Below, one piece after another: positions 25,704 through 33,645 of a stretch of DNA of 64,000 nt; the stretch's first letter is position 1, and each line of letters opens with the position of its first letter. Source of the stretch: Desulfitobacterium metallireducens DSM 15288. GTDB taxonomy: Bacteria > Bacillota > Desulfitobacteriia > Desulfitobacteriales > Desulfitobacteriaceae. Under the pieces are notes generated by a model. It did no database searches and was not told the DNA's origin. It saw nothing but the letters and a program-made list of their open reading frames with translations. The stretch lies in NCBI RefSeq assembly GCF_000231405.2, contig NZ_CP007032.1:558001-622000 (forward strand). The letters are read 5' to 3'. The translations under genes were made by a program, and so were the position numbers.

Positions 25704-26336
25704 TTGGATAAAACGGAGAGGACCATTGAAACATACAACTTGCATGCTGATTCTTATGAAAAGAAGTTTATGGATTTCGCTAGTTATGCAAAGAGAATAA
25801 AGGCTTTTGGCGATATTTTACCGCCGGGGGCAAGTGTACTCGATGTAGGGTGTGGCCCAGGGAATGTTGCCAAGCAATTACTTGAATCTAATCAAGAATT
25901 TAAGATTTTAGGAATTGATCTTTCTAGTGAGATGATTAATCACGCAAGAGCAAATGTCGTTTCCCCTCAAGTAGAGTTTAGAGTAGCAGATATTAGGAAT
26001 ATGGGATTGGAGGGAAATACATACGACGCAGTAATTGCGTCGTTTTGTTTACCACACCTAACAAACGAGGAAGCTGAGAAATTAATTCAAGATATCAGTA
26101 AAGTATTACATGAAGGTGGACTATTGTATTTAAGTTGCATGGAAGGCACTAAATCGGGCTTTGAAACGACTAGTTTCAGTTCGAATGATTCTATATTCTT
26201 TAATTATTATTCGGAAGAGTTTATACAGAAGGTATTACGTAAGAATGGTTTAAAGATTACAGAACTTCAACGTGATGTATACCTTGAAAGTGATGGAAGT
26301 AAAACTATCGATATTTTCTTTATCGCTAAGAAGTAG
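25704..26336 (+). CDS. Class I SAM-dependent methyltransferase (cassette 7)
   Basis: About 210 residues from TTG 25704, behind GGGGGA; the frame is open further up but that part overlaps attC site 6. The SAM-binding motif VLDVGCGPGNVAKQLL lies near residue 49, motif II-like ILGIDLSSEMINHAR near 74, FRVADIRNMGL near 100 and YDAVIASFCLPHLTNEEA near 118. This is a UbiE/COQ5-type small-molecule methyltransferase. Single gene of its cassette; the last complete cassette of array 1. Substrate unknown. Confidence 0.87.
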   Translation: MDKTERTIETYNLHADSYEKKFMDFASYAKRIKAFGDILPPGASVLDVGCGPGNVAKQLLESNQEFKILGIDLSSEMINHARANVVSPQVEFRVADIRNMGLEGNTYDAVIASFCLPHLTNEEAEKLIQDISKVLHEGGLLYLSCMEGTKSGFETTSFSSNDSIFFNYYSEEFIQKVLRKNGLKITELQRDVYLESDGSKTIDIFFIAKK

Positions 26337-26354
26337 TTCAGAGTAGGCAACGGT

Positions 26355-26373
26355 GTATAATAAAATGTTCCCG
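26355..26373 (+). repeat. attC-like half-site 7
   Basis: GTATAAT then AAAATGTTCCCG resembles the left arm of sites 2, 6 and 12. The preceding GGCAACGGT is complementary to the start of this cassette. The right arm is missing: a GTGCG sequence begins at 26374. Confidence 0.6.
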
Positions 26374-26555
26374 GTGCGTCCTAGCAGGTCACACTTTCTA
26401 GCGGGGGAAGATCCAGCCAGGGTAAGGTCTAGCCAACCGCCCTGTATCGGGTCTTGGAAGTATTGTAGTACTGGAATGATTTAAGCGTAGACAGAAAATC
26501 AGCAAGGTAGAATTGACGGGATGGAAGCCAGCAGTGAATGTATATTGAGCCTAGC
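26374..26555 (+). mobile_element. Probable remnant of a group II intron 5' end
   Basis: The sequence starts GTGCGTCC, the standard group II 5' end, and continues with stretches such as GGGTAAGGTCTAGCCAACCG and AAGCGTAGACAGAAAATC that look like domain I of class C introns. No reverse transcriptase or domain V follows, so it is truncated; the end point is approximate. It cuts attC half-site 7 in the left arm. Class C introns are known to use attC sites as targets. The assignment is by eye and memory only. Confidence 0.5.
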
Positions 26556-26573
26556 CTAAGCGCTAATAAATTA

Positions 26574-26607
26574 GCCCTCCTTTTGCTGATTCCAACGAAA
26601 GGAGGGC
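26574..26607. terminator. Hairpin at the right edge of array 1
   Basis: GCCCTCCTTT pairs with AAAGGAGGGC, a perfect 10-bp stem with a 14-base loop. It lacks a strong T run on the plus strand. It may insulate the array from the coiled-coil gene. Confidence 0.55.
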
Positions 26608-26790
26608 GTTGTGTTGTGTTTGAGATAGCGATTTATTTACGGCAATCAATCATGTTGCATCACCTTATTTAGTTGTGAAATGATCTAAAGGTAATTATTG
26701 AGAATTGTAGAATAGGATATAGAGTAAGTATCGATTATTGCCATCTTTAATATTTAAGTTTAGCAATTTTGATTGGTAGGTGAGTAAAAA

Positions 26791-27729
26791 ATGCATTCGG
26801 AAATAAACGAGAAAATAGAGCAAACCCAACGAGGCATAGTCCGCCTACATAAACTTGATTCCATTCTGAAACAGTTGGAATTGGAACAGGAGAATCTTAG
26901 GCAAAAAGAGAGTGAGTTAAAGGGTATTCTGGAAAAGGAAAGTTATGACGTTGAGAAGCTTGAACATATGAGTATTGCTTCAGTTTTTTATTCAATATTG
27001 GGTAATCTGGATGAACATGTGGATAAGGAGCGTAGAGAAGCTCTTGCCGCAAAGCTGAGATATGATCAGGTCGTAAAAGATTTGGAGGATGGTAAATACC
27101 AGATTTCAAAACTGATCTTGGAACGCTTGAACTATGTTGATTGCCAAAAAGAATATGATCGCCTTTGTACTCAAAAGAAAGAAGAACTGTTACAAGAAAA
27201 CGGAGAAACAGCAAAACGGATATTTGAACTGACCGACAAACTAAATCTCTCAAAATTCAATCTTGAAGAAATAAGAGAAGCAACATCTGCAGGCAATGAA
27301 GTGCTTGACAGTCTGAACATTGTTCTAAGCAGTCTTGCTAGTGCCGAAGGATGGGGGACTTGGGATCTCTTGGGAGGAGGGTTTATTTCTGATCTGGCAA
27401 AACATTCGCATATTGATGATGCCAAGGCAGAGGTAGAGGATACACAGCGGTTAATTCGTAAATTTAAGACAGAGCTGACAGATATAAGAATTAGTTCAGA
27501 GATTGTCATGGAAATAGATGGTTTTGCAAAATTTGCGGACTTTTTCTTTGATGGGTTAATCGCCGATTGGTTTATGCAGTCACAAATCAATGAATCTCAG
27601 AGAAACGTTGAGAGTGTGAAAAGTCAGGTAGTGAGCATTGTTTCTAAGTTCGAACATATGAAAGATCATGAACTAGCTAATATAGAAAGGCTTGAAGCAG
27701 AAATCAATGAGCTTATTGTCAAAGCGTAA
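26791..27729 (+). CDS. Coiled-coil protein of unknown function
   Basis: 312 residues, largely heptad-like helices: about 1-60 (KIEQTQRGIVRLHKLDSILK), 75-165 and 205-305. A Gly/Trp-rich break near 178-195 (SAEGWGTWDLLGGGFISDL) and a second aromatic patch FAKFADFFFDGLIADWFM near 240 interrupt the coils. There is no signal peptide or TM. It resembles uncharacterised Firmicute coiled-coil proteins. The start is supported by GTAGGTGAG. It is backbone, not a cassette gene, because no attC follows. Confidence 0.6.
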   Translation: MHSEINEKIEQTQRGIVRLHKLDSILKQLELEQENLRQKESELKGILEKESYDVEKLEHMSIASVFYSILGNLDEHVDKERREALAAKLRYDQVVKDLEDGKYQISKLILERLNYVDCQKEYDRLCTQKKEELLQENGETAKRIFELTDKLNLSKFNLEEIREATSAGNEVLDSLNIVLSSLASAEGWGTWDLLGGGFISDLAKHSHIDDAKAEVEDTQRLIRKFKTELTDIRISSEIVMEIDGFAKFADFFFDGLIADWFMQSQINESQRNVESVKSQVVSIVSKFEHMKDHELANIERLEAEINELIVKA

Positions 27730-27777
27730 ATAAGGAGTTACTCAATATAAGAATAATAGTCGGGGGAATGAGACTTA

Positions 27778-28431
27778 ATGAAACAAGTGTATGCACCTGG
27801 CTGTGTGCTCTTGATCTATAAGCCGCAGCTTGCTAGAAAAGTATTAGAGTTTTTAAATCAGAATTTAGGGGATATTCCTGAACACCTGATTTGTTGTAGA
27901 CATGAACCTCATCTTGAAAATGGCACCCAAGTCATTAACACTTGTGCAGGCTGTGATAATCGATATAGGGAGCTTTATGACGGTATTTCTACCCTATCCC
28001 TGTGGGAGATTTTAGCTGAAAGCGAAACATTTCCATTCCCTGATTATAAGGGCATGGAAATGTCGATACACGATGCCTGTCCTACACGTACGGAGGAAAG
28101 GGTTCATTCCGCAATAAGAAAACTTCTGGAAAGAATGAATATTAAAATTGCTGAACCTAAGCATACTCGTACCCATGCAATCTGTTGTGGGGATAGTTTT
28201 TATGGCTCTTTGCCTATAGAAAAGGTTAAGGAGCAGATGAAAAAACGCTCCGATGAAATGCCTTGTGATAACGTCGTGGTTTACTGTGTCTCCTGCATTA
28301 AATCTATGTATATAGGGGGCAAGAAGCCACGCTATATGATTGATCTTTTGTTTGGAGAAGATACTGAAATCGGTGCCTTTGAACCTGATGAATGGCATAA
28401 TGAATTACAAGAATTTATAGATGAGCATTAA
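27778..28431 (+). CDS. CCG-domain (HdrB/GlpC-type) cysteine-rich protein
   Basis: 217 residues with two CCG-type cysteine clusters: PGCVLL near residue 7, LICCRHEP near 39, TCAGC near 58; then HDACPTRTEE near 99, ICCGDSF near 139 and YCVSCIKS near 178. CCG domains bind a noncubane [4Fe-4S] cluster or zinc in heterodisulfide reductase subunit B, GlpC and LutA-type proteins. Two copies in a stand-alone protein suggest a soluble electron-transfer or thiol role, common in sulfate reducers and relatives. No partner Hdr genes are adjacent. Confidence 0.8.
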   Translation: MKQVYAPGCVLLIYKPQLARKVLEFLNQNLGDIPEHLICCRHEPHLENGTQVINTCAGCDNRYRELYDGISTLSLWEILAESETFPFPDYKGMEMSIHDACPTRTEERVHSAIRKLLERMNIKIAEPKHTRTHAICCGDSFYGSLPIEKVKEQMKKRSDEMPCDNVVVYCVSCIKSMYIGGKKPRYMIDLLFGEDTEIGAFEPDEWHNELQEFIDEH

Positions 28432-28483
28432 CAGGGAGAAATAGAAGAAAGATTGGAACGCTCTGAGAAGATGGATAATGATA

Positions 28484-29263
28484 TTAATGCGTCTTAAGTG
28501 CTTGACTAATTCGCTCAGAAATCGCCTGATAACCTAAAGAACTCGGATGTAAACTATCTTTGGAGATGTATCGAGTCGAATTATATTTCATGAGATCATA
28601 GGTTGGAATATAAAGGGCATTGCCATCGCTTTCGATCATTTGCCGGCTCTGATCGTTCAACTCATTCAAAAGGTGTTGATTTTCGGCACTTATTAATATT
28701 TCGTAGGGATTATAAAGCCCGAGCAGGATAATTGCTGAATTCGGGTTGGTCGTCCGCAAAAGCTTAAGGGATTGTTTTAAATTATCAAGATAACTGGCGA
28801 ATTGTTTTTGGAAGCTGTCTTCTTGCCCCAGCAAATTTGAGGGAAGAGACTTCAGAAGGTCGTTACCCCCGATTGAGATCAGAATAATATCAGCATCGGT
28901 TATCTCTGAATTGAGGCGTTTGCTTTGAAGGTGTTCGAGAAGGCCTGTGCTCGTTAATCCATCAATTCCTTCGTTTTTAACGATAATGTCTTTTGAGGTG
29001 CTCTGTTTAAGTTCTTCAGATAAATAGCCTGAAAACCCTTTACCCTGCTCGTCACCGGTGCCCTTAGCAATTGAATCTCCTAGAATAAGGACTTTCAAGG
29101 GGCTGCCCTTCTCGGATAATTTTTGGGCTAGTTCAAAGGCAGACTGCGAACTCTTAGGTGATGTCACACGAGTTGTTTCAAATATCCTGATTCCCAAGAT
29201 AATTAGGGTAATGCAAGCGAGTATAAGCAAGGTGTAAGTTATTAGCTTTTTGATCAAGGTCAT
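28484..29263 (-). CDS. Secreted SGNH/GDSL esterase or lipase
   Basis: 259 residues. An N-terminal hydrophobic segment (TYTLLILACITLIILGIRIF, about 8-27) anchors or exports it. The GDSL block is VLILGDSIAKGTGDEQGKG near 58, block III ISIGGNDLL near 130, and the C-terminal Asp-His pair DSLHPSSLGYQAI near 236. Such enzymes act on lipids or acylated glycans of the envelope. The start has AAGGAGTA. It is divergent from the spore-type genes starting at 29460. Substrate not deducible. Confidence 0.88.
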   Translation of the reverse strand: MTLIKKLITYTLLILACITLIILGIRIFETTRVTSPKSSQSAFELAQKLSEKGSPLKVLILGDSIAKGTGDEQGKGFSGYLSEELKQSTSKDIIVKNEGIDGLTSTGLLEHLQSKRLNSEITDADIILISIGGNDLLKSLPSNLLGQEDSFQKQFASYLDNLKQSLKLLRTTNPNSAIILLGLYNPYEILISAENQHLLNELNDQSRQMIESDGNALYIPTYDLMKYNSTRYISKDSLHPSSLGYQAISERISQALKTH

Positions 29264-29340
29264 TACTCCTTAGGCAAAGTTATGTTTGAGCTACTTTTTA
29301 ATTCGCTAATACCTCCTCTTTTCCTCTTAAACAAAGTTTT

Positions 29341-29370
29341 AAGCCCTCGCTTCACACATTGCGAGGGCTT
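29341..29370. terminator. Hairpin between SGNH gene and spore block
   Basis: AAGCCCTCGC and GCGAGGGCTT pair perfectly around a 10-base loop in the divergent intergenic region. Its role (leader or terminator) is unclear. Confidence 0.5.
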
Positions 29371-29459
29371 ATATAATTTGAGTGTTAAGTTATACCGTTT
29401 GTTATAAATGTAAATACTTTGGCATATTTTTTTAGGTAAGAAGTCTAGGAGGTGAGGAA

Positions 29460-30071
29460 TTGAGCACAAACAAGATTCTTGTGAAAGAAGTGTGCCATAA
29501 AACATCCATCTTAAGTCAATTTGATGGAACAATAACGCCCTGTGTGCCCATACAGGAGATCTATGAGATTCGGCATGAAATCAATACTCCACGAGTCCTC
29601 ATCGGAGAGAAAATGATTGCATTGCTAGGGAACTTAACGGTCAAAGCATACTGTGTAAAGAAAGAGAATAAAGAGATGTTTTTAGTCGAGAAATCTTTTA
29701 CATATCGCAACTATATTCCAGGAAACTATAATTTCCATCATCTTAAACCTTGTACTTCGTTAAGGTCTAAAGTTCAAGATATTATTATTGAATCTGTAAA
29801 AGATGATGAGATTCGTCTTTCAGGGATTATCCTGACTGACCTTGTTTTTTCCCTTGAGAAAGAATATGAGACAGCGTTACTAGTGGGGCATAAGGAGGAT
29901 AGACCGGAATATCCTGTTGAGACTAAGGAGTCAAGTTATCAAAGAGTTCAATCAGAAGAAGATTCACCCTCGAGCGAATATAAACTTCCAGAAGAAGAGA
30001 CTGAAGAAGAGGAAGTTTATGCCGAAGTGATTCAAGGATCAAACCAAGATTTAACAATTATTTTAGAGTAA
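29460..30071 (+). CDS. SPOCS-like (DUF3794) protein with acidic tail
   Basis: 203 residues from TTG 29460 behind AGGAGGTGA. Residues about 8-135 follow the SPOCS pattern loosely: VPIQEIYEIRHEINTPRVLIGEKMIALLGNLTVKAYC, then a charged strand region and DDEIRLSGIILTDLVF. The final 60 residues are acidic (EDSPSSEYKLPEEETEEEEV). SPOCS domains occur in SipL and other spore-coat assembly factors. This gene starts a plus-strand group facing the minus-strand SPOCS operon. The domain call is moderate; the tail has no known function. Confidence 0.6.
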   Translation: MSTNKILVKEVCHKTSILSQFDGTITPCVPIQEIYEIRHEINTPRVLIGEKMIALLGNLTVKAYCVKKENKEMFLVEKSFTYRNYIPGNYNFHHLKPCTSLRSKVQDIIIESVKDDEIRLSGIILTDLVFSLEKEYETALLVGHKEDRPEYPVETKESSYQRVQSEEDSPSSEYKLPEEETEEEEVYAEVIQGSNQDLTIILE

Positions 30072-30117
30072 TATCACACCGAACTCCTTGTGGAAATAAA
30101 CTAATATATAGAATGGA
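30072..30117 (+). repeat. Upstream segment duplicated at 30617-30662
   Basis: Both copies read CACACC-AACT, then TATGG/TGTGG, AATAAA and TATAGA-TGG, and both lie ahead of a carboxypeptidase-regulatory-like gene with a GAAAGGAGTT box. The promoter was probably duplicated with the gene, so both copies share control. Confidence 0.6.
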
Positions 30118-30148
30118 TTGACTTTCCACGACTGAAAGGAGTTTTAAT

Positions 30149-30562
30149 ATGGACGACAACAGTTCTAAAGTTACGCTTAGCAGCCGGGATTCAGGGGTGT
30201 ATTATGGGACAACTAAAAAAGATTGTACTGTTTCTAATGAATGTCACCATGACGATCATCACTGCCATCCCAAATGTTCCCCATGCGGAAATCAAGAGTA
30301 TATCTTATCTGATAGTATTAACGTTCATTTAGAGCCGGGTAAGGAAGTTAATAAGGACATCGTTCTAGCCCCGAATCGGGCTAAAGATTGCGGTACGATT
30401 AGCGGTTTTGTAAAAGACAAAGATGGACACCCCATCGAAAATGCTTTAGTTAAGATTTTTGATGGTAACCATCATCCTGTAGCCCATGTTTTTACAAACC
30501 ATGAAGGCCAGTTCCTTATTTGCCTTGCCCCAGGGAATTATATTGTTAAAGCCGTTCGGTAA
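30149..30562 (+). CDS. Carboxypeptidase-regulatory-like (Cna B-type) domain protein, copy 1
   Basis: 137 residues. The N-terminal 50 residues are polar and His/Cys-rich (NECHHDDHHCHPKCSPCGNQE), a possible metal-binding part. Residues about 85-137 form one beta-sandwich repeat: CGTISGFVKDKDGHPIENALVKI, then VAHVFTNHEGQFLICLAPGNYIVKAVR. Such domains are structural stalk modules. No signal peptide or sortase motif is present, which fits a protein packed on the spore surface from the mother cell rather than secreted. A paralogue follows at 30708. Confidence 0.75.
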   Translation: MDDNSSKVTLSSRDSGVYYGTTKKDCTVSNECHHDDHHCHPKCSPCGNQEYILSDSINVHLEPGKEVNKDIVLAPNRAKDCGTISGFVKDKDGHPIENALVKIFDGNHHPVAHVFTNHEGQFLICLAPGNYIVKAVR

Positions 30563-30584
30563 ACTAAAAACCATTATTCGTTTG

Positions 30585-30609
30585 AGGGGTGATTAAGCCC
30601 CTTTTTTTT
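30585..30609 (+). terminator. Terminator between the two Cna B-like genes
   Basis: AGGGG, eight-base loop, CCCCT followed by TTTTTTT. Confidence 0.85.
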
Positions 30610-30707
30610 ATTTTAAATTGATACACACCAAACTTTTTATGGAATAAAATGGAGTATAGAGTGGTACAAGTAAGGGGTACCCTACGAGCCGAAAGGAGTT
30701 TGGGCTT

Positions 30708-31067
30708 ATGACAGTGTTAGGTTATCTTTTCCGGAAACTCATGCACTACTTTTACAAGATAGATAATTGCGACCTTCCGGTAAGAGATGCAGATTCGCAA
30801 GACACGGCGGGATGTGAACTTCAAGGTTTTCATTTAGGAACTGGGGAAGAAATCCATCGTGATTTCCAATTCACTCATTACCCCGATAAAAATTGGGGTA
30901 CGTTAAGTGGGATAGTAAAAAACGAAGAAGGTTTCCCCGTTAAAAATGCGCTTGTTCAAGTCTTTGATTCTGGGGATGAACCTGTAACACATGGTTTCAC
31001 AAATGATGACGGGCAATACCGGTTTTATCTTGAGCATGGAAACTATATTTTAAAGGCGGTTCGTTGA
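30708..31067 (+). CDS. Carboxypeptidase-regulatory-like domain protein, copy 2
   Basis: 119 residues. The C-terminal half (WGTLSGIVKNEEGFPVKNALVQVF, HGFTNDDGQYRFYLEHGNYILKAVR) is homologous to that of copy 1; the N-terminus differs and lacks the His/Cys-rich stretch. AAAGGAGTT precedes the ATG. Also without signal peptide. Probably a spore-surface structural protein sharing the duplicated upstream segment with copy 1. Confidence 0.72.
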   Translation: MTVLGYLFRKLMHYFYKIDNCDLPVRDADSQDTAGCELQGFHLGTGEEIHRDFQFTHYPDKNWGTLSGIVKNEEGFPVKNALVQVFDSGDEPVTHGFTNDDGQYRFYLEHGNYILKAVR

Positions 31068-31162
31068 ATAGAACAGCCTTTTTCTAACGTTAAAACGGAA
31101 ACTAATGCATATCTTTAATTAAATACGTTAGGGGGCAGATCCATCCATTAGGGGGCTAGTTT

Positions 31163-31555
31163 ATGAATGATAAATCAGACCAGGAAATTATCTATTCATC
31201 GGGAGTTCTGGTTATACCGAGCTTTATGCCGGAATGTTTTAGGATTCTCGAAACAATTTCAATACCCACTCTTCATCGTTATTTGCTCAAGAAAGAGGGA
31301 ATTGTTATTCAGGGGTTAACGCAGAATACAATAGAATATAGTTATCTTTGCCCCATTGATAACATTGAGGAAAGCAAAAAATTGAAATGTGAAATCCATT
31401 TTGCACGATTTATTGAAAACAAAAATCCTAATGCCTATTCAAAAATTAAGTTTAGAGCAGATTTGGACTGGAAAGAATTTTCTTTAATAGATTCAAGACA
31501 TATTCGTTTTCAACAGATCATCTGTGTAAATTCAATCTTTACGCTTAAAGCATAG
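31163..31555 (+). CDS. Short SPOCS-like protein
   Basis: 130 residues. The strands GVLVIPSFMPECFRILETISIPTLHRYLLKKEGIVIQGLTQNTIEYSYL and the end RHIRFQQIICVNSIFTLKA follow the layout of the SPOCS proteins nearby, although the identity is low. It ends two bases before the stop of the convergent minus-strand SPOCS gene, with no terminator between. Function by association: spore-coat assembly. Confidence 0.55.
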   Translation: MNDKSDQEIIYSSGVLVIPSFMPECFRILETISIPTLHRYLLKKEGIVIQGLTQNTIEYSYLCPIDNIEESKKLKCEIHFARFIENKNPNAYSKIKFRADLDWKEFSLIDSRHIRFQQIICVNSIFTLKA

Positions 31556-31557
31556 CA

Positions 31558-32469
31558 CTAGTGCTGGCGGAAGATATCGAGGCGAAGGAGCAATACGCAG
31601 AAGAGTTGGTTGGATTCAAGGCAATCAATTTGAAAGTGTTCGGGAACTACCTCTATACAAATGGAACTATAAATGGGAGGTCCGCCAACCCATTCAGCCA
31701 AAACACAGAGTGGCAAATTAGAGATAAAGGCATGAATATCTTGGCTTGGGGAGAAGGTTTCGAATTTTACAAGGATCTCGATATTTCCTTTTATCACCAC
31801 TTTTCGAATCGGTACTTTACAACAAGGGCTGCAAAGCGGGGTTGAACGGATCTCTGCTTTGTGAATATCAACTGAAAACATGTGATCAAGGATTTGAGAG
31901 ATTTTGGAATGCTGGGTGGGCAAGGCTAAAGTTTTGTTTATTGTAATGTGCTTAGACGTAAAGCGCGTTGAGTGTTCAGAAAGGGAACAATTTAATGGTT
32001 CGCTGCCTTGAGTTCGATAGGGAATTTCTCTTTTTACCCAAAAAAAGAGAGAAATTGTAGTCTCCAAAAGACGAGAACAAATTTTCTCTGTCCAAATCGG
32101 TTCTACTATGACTTGAAGGGATAACTGATGTGGGTTGCATTCTTGTTCTTGAGTAATAAGCGTATCGAAGGGAATGTTACTATGTACGATGTGAATCGTT
32201 TGCTCGGGCAATTCCGAAGAATACTCGATACTTAAGAATAAAAGACCTCGAATCAGCAACTTCTGGCCTTTAATGGGGTCATGGGTGGTTCTAACGGGAA
32301 TTGGAGTTATATTTTCAATTTTGACTTCGTGTTTAAGCTGGACAATTTGGTTCACATCGGGCTTTGGTTCGGGGATTGACACTTCAGCACAGACCAATAT
32401 TTCGTTTGAGCATTCCACTTCTTCAGAGGAAAGAGGGGAGCACTCCGATAATGTAAATGGGAAATTCAT
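31558..32469 (-). CDS. Tandem double SPOCS (DUF3794) protein
   Basis: 303 residues with two SPOCS copies: about 20-150 (ILVCAEVSIPEPKPDVNQIVQLKHEVKIENITPIPVRT, KLLIRGLLFLSIEYSS) and about 165-303 (ITINKTLALPTQHSKISQILD, KVVIKGNIEILVKFET, ending VLLLRLDIFRQH). The motif P-E/Q-x-K-P-D before the second strand is shared by most family members in this window. GAGGAGGG precedes the ATG. It is the last gene of the minus-strand SPOCS operon (34730 to 31558). Confidence 0.8.
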   Translation of the reverse strand: MNFPFTLSECSPLSSEEVECSNEILVCAEVSIPEPKPDVNQIVQLKHEVKIENITPIPVRTTHDPIKGQKLLIRGLLFLSIEYSSELPEQTIHIVHSNIPFDTLITQEQECNPHQLSLQVIVEPIWTEKICSRLLETTISLFFWVKREIPYRTQGSEPLNCSLSEHSTRFTSKHITINKTLALPTQHSKISQILDHMFSVDIHKAEIRSTPLCSPCCKVPIRKVVIKGNIEILVKFETFSPSQDIHAFISNLPLCVLAEWVGGPPIYSSICIEVVPEHFQIDCLESNQLFCVLLLRLDIFRQH

Positions 32470-32487
32470 TTCAGTCTCAACCCTCCT

Positions 32488-33054
32488 CTATTTGTCCATG
32501 ATATCTCGATCGGTAAGAGAGTGGTTAGAGTCAATCTTCTGAAGCCAAATTCTTAAGGCTATCAATGTATCGAAGATGGTTTCCGTCTTACAGGAAATTT
32601 CTAGATATTCCGTATAAGTGTAGACCATGTATTCGTTTAAGTTAAAGTCACAGGGAAAGAGTTGATCATTATCACACCAGGATTGCGGCAATACTGCATC
32701 AAACGGCTGTTCCCAATTATAACAATAGATTTTCTGTAATGGATCATTAGGAGTTATGTACTCTAAATTAAGATGGACGAGCCCAGTAATGATTAACTTT
32801 TTGCCTTTTTTTTGTTTGCCGTCGATGATTTCAATCGAATCAATCTTTTTTGCACATTGAATTTTAAGGGTATGGACGTATAATACAACTTTCTGACATG
32901 GCGGGGTTTGGTCAGGAAGAGATATTGAATTTACTAATGTAATTTGGGTTGAACAATACACTGAATCAGATGGATTGGGATGGTGTTCATATCCACTCTT
33001 GGGTTGAGTACAAAAGACAAATTTGCCATTCTGTTCATACATTTTTTTACTCAT
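32488..33054 (-). CDS. SPOCS (DUF3794)-like protein
   Basis: 188 residues. The PDQTPPCQKVVLYVHTLKIQCAKKIDSIEIIDG stretch and KLIITGLVHLNLEYITPNDPLQKIYCYNWEQPFDAVLP follow the SPOCS order, ending LIALRIWLQKID. The P-x-K-P-D motif of its neighbours is changed to PDQTPP, so this copy is divergent. It lies 18 bases upstream of the double-SPOCS gene, in the same operon. The N-terminal 40 residues are polar. Confidence 0.7.
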   Translation of the reverse strand: MSKKMYEQNGKFVFCTQPKSGYEHHPNPSDSVYCSTQITLVNSISLPDQTPPCQKVVLYVHTLKIQCAKKIDSIEIIDGKQKKGKKLIITGLVHLNLEYITPNDPLQKIYCYNWEQPFDAVLPQSWCDNDQLFPCDFNLNEYMVYTYTEYLEISCKTETIFDTLIALRIWLQKIDSNHSLTDRDIMDK

Positions 33055-33190
33055 CTCTGCCCACCTTTAATATTGAGTAACGGTTCTCAGGATAATTCTA
33101 TGCGTACAAGTTACAATAAATGAGAAAGGGGAAATAATCTTAATTCAAGACTCCTTTGAAGTAAGTTACTTCCCCTGAAAATAGCAAAGG

Positions 33191-33613
33191 TTAGGCAGCA
33201 GTATAGATATCGAGGCGCACAACAATGATCTTTGAAACTCGGCGATCATCTTCAAGACAGAAGACAGATTTTTCGACGACGGGTTCAACACAAATGTTTG
33301 TACCCTGCGTCGGTCCATCAGGCATCTCGACGAGTGCATTAAAAGGAACATCAAAATGGGCTCCATGGACTTGTTGGTCAGGAACAGCCGCAGCGTACTT
33401 AACAATAATATGAGCGATCCCCACAACAAGTGCTTTTCTTAAGAGAACCCCGGTGATTTCCGGTGATTCCAACGGGGTATCGAAAACAACGGCTTTCGTA
33501 ATTTCAAAATCAATGACACTATCTAATAAACACTCAGCAGGTGGCTTATGATCGGGAATTACTAAGTTATGGTCAATGACAATCTCAGTAAAAAAATTGG
33601 TGAAAGTTGGCAT
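33191..33613 (-). CDS. Single-domain SPOCS protein
   Basis: 140 residues, almost entirely one SPOCS domain: VIDHNLVIPDHKPPAECLLDSVIDFEITKAVVFDTPL, then ALVVGIAHIIVKYAAAVPDQQVHGAHFDVPFNALVEMPD and a terminal IIVVRLDIYTAA. The box DQQVHGAHFDVPF is nearly shared with the SPOCS proteins at 33646, 41135 (C-terminus) and 48326. AGGGAAAACGAG before the ATG contains the ribosome binding site. Operon member. Confidence 0.8.
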   Translation of the reverse strand: MPTFTNFFTEIVIDHNLVIPDHKPPAECLLDSVIDFEITKAVVFDTPLESPEITGVLLRKALVVGIAHIIVKYAAAVPDQQVHGAHFDVPFNALVEMPDGPTQGTNICVEPVVEKSVFCLEDDRRVSKIIVVRLDIYTAA

Positions 33614-33645
33614 TCTCGTTTTCCCTCCAGTCCTCTAAAATCAAT

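Larger units (their letters stand above)
17244..26373 (+). other. Integron-like gene cassette array 1
   Basis: About seven cassettes in one orientation, each a single gene followed by an attC-like site, inserted between the HD-GYP gene and a coiled-coil gene. Order: P-loop ATPase, DUF6236, candidate nuclease, DUF4145, broken gene plus 71-residue protein, GNAT, methyltransferase. The left edge is GTTAGGT at 17244-17250: the next bases (GACATTG) are complementary to the end of the same cassette (CAACGTCACCTAA at 18863). The right edge is an attC half-site cut by an intron-like remnant. No integrase gene, and no clear attI, is visible. Genes here are more AT-rich by eye than the backbone. This could be a resident array that lost its integrase or a cluster inserted in trans. 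Confidence 0.8.

Noticed and set aside
17244-26373. Array sites as ordinary Rho-independent terminators
   Set aside because: They lack T runs, have box sequences at fixed 74-76 bp spacing, match between arrays in the centre, and are specifically hit by attC-type mobile elements.
30149-31067. Sortase-anchored collagen-binding surface proteins
   Set aside because: There is no signal peptide and no LPxTG-type motif in either protein.
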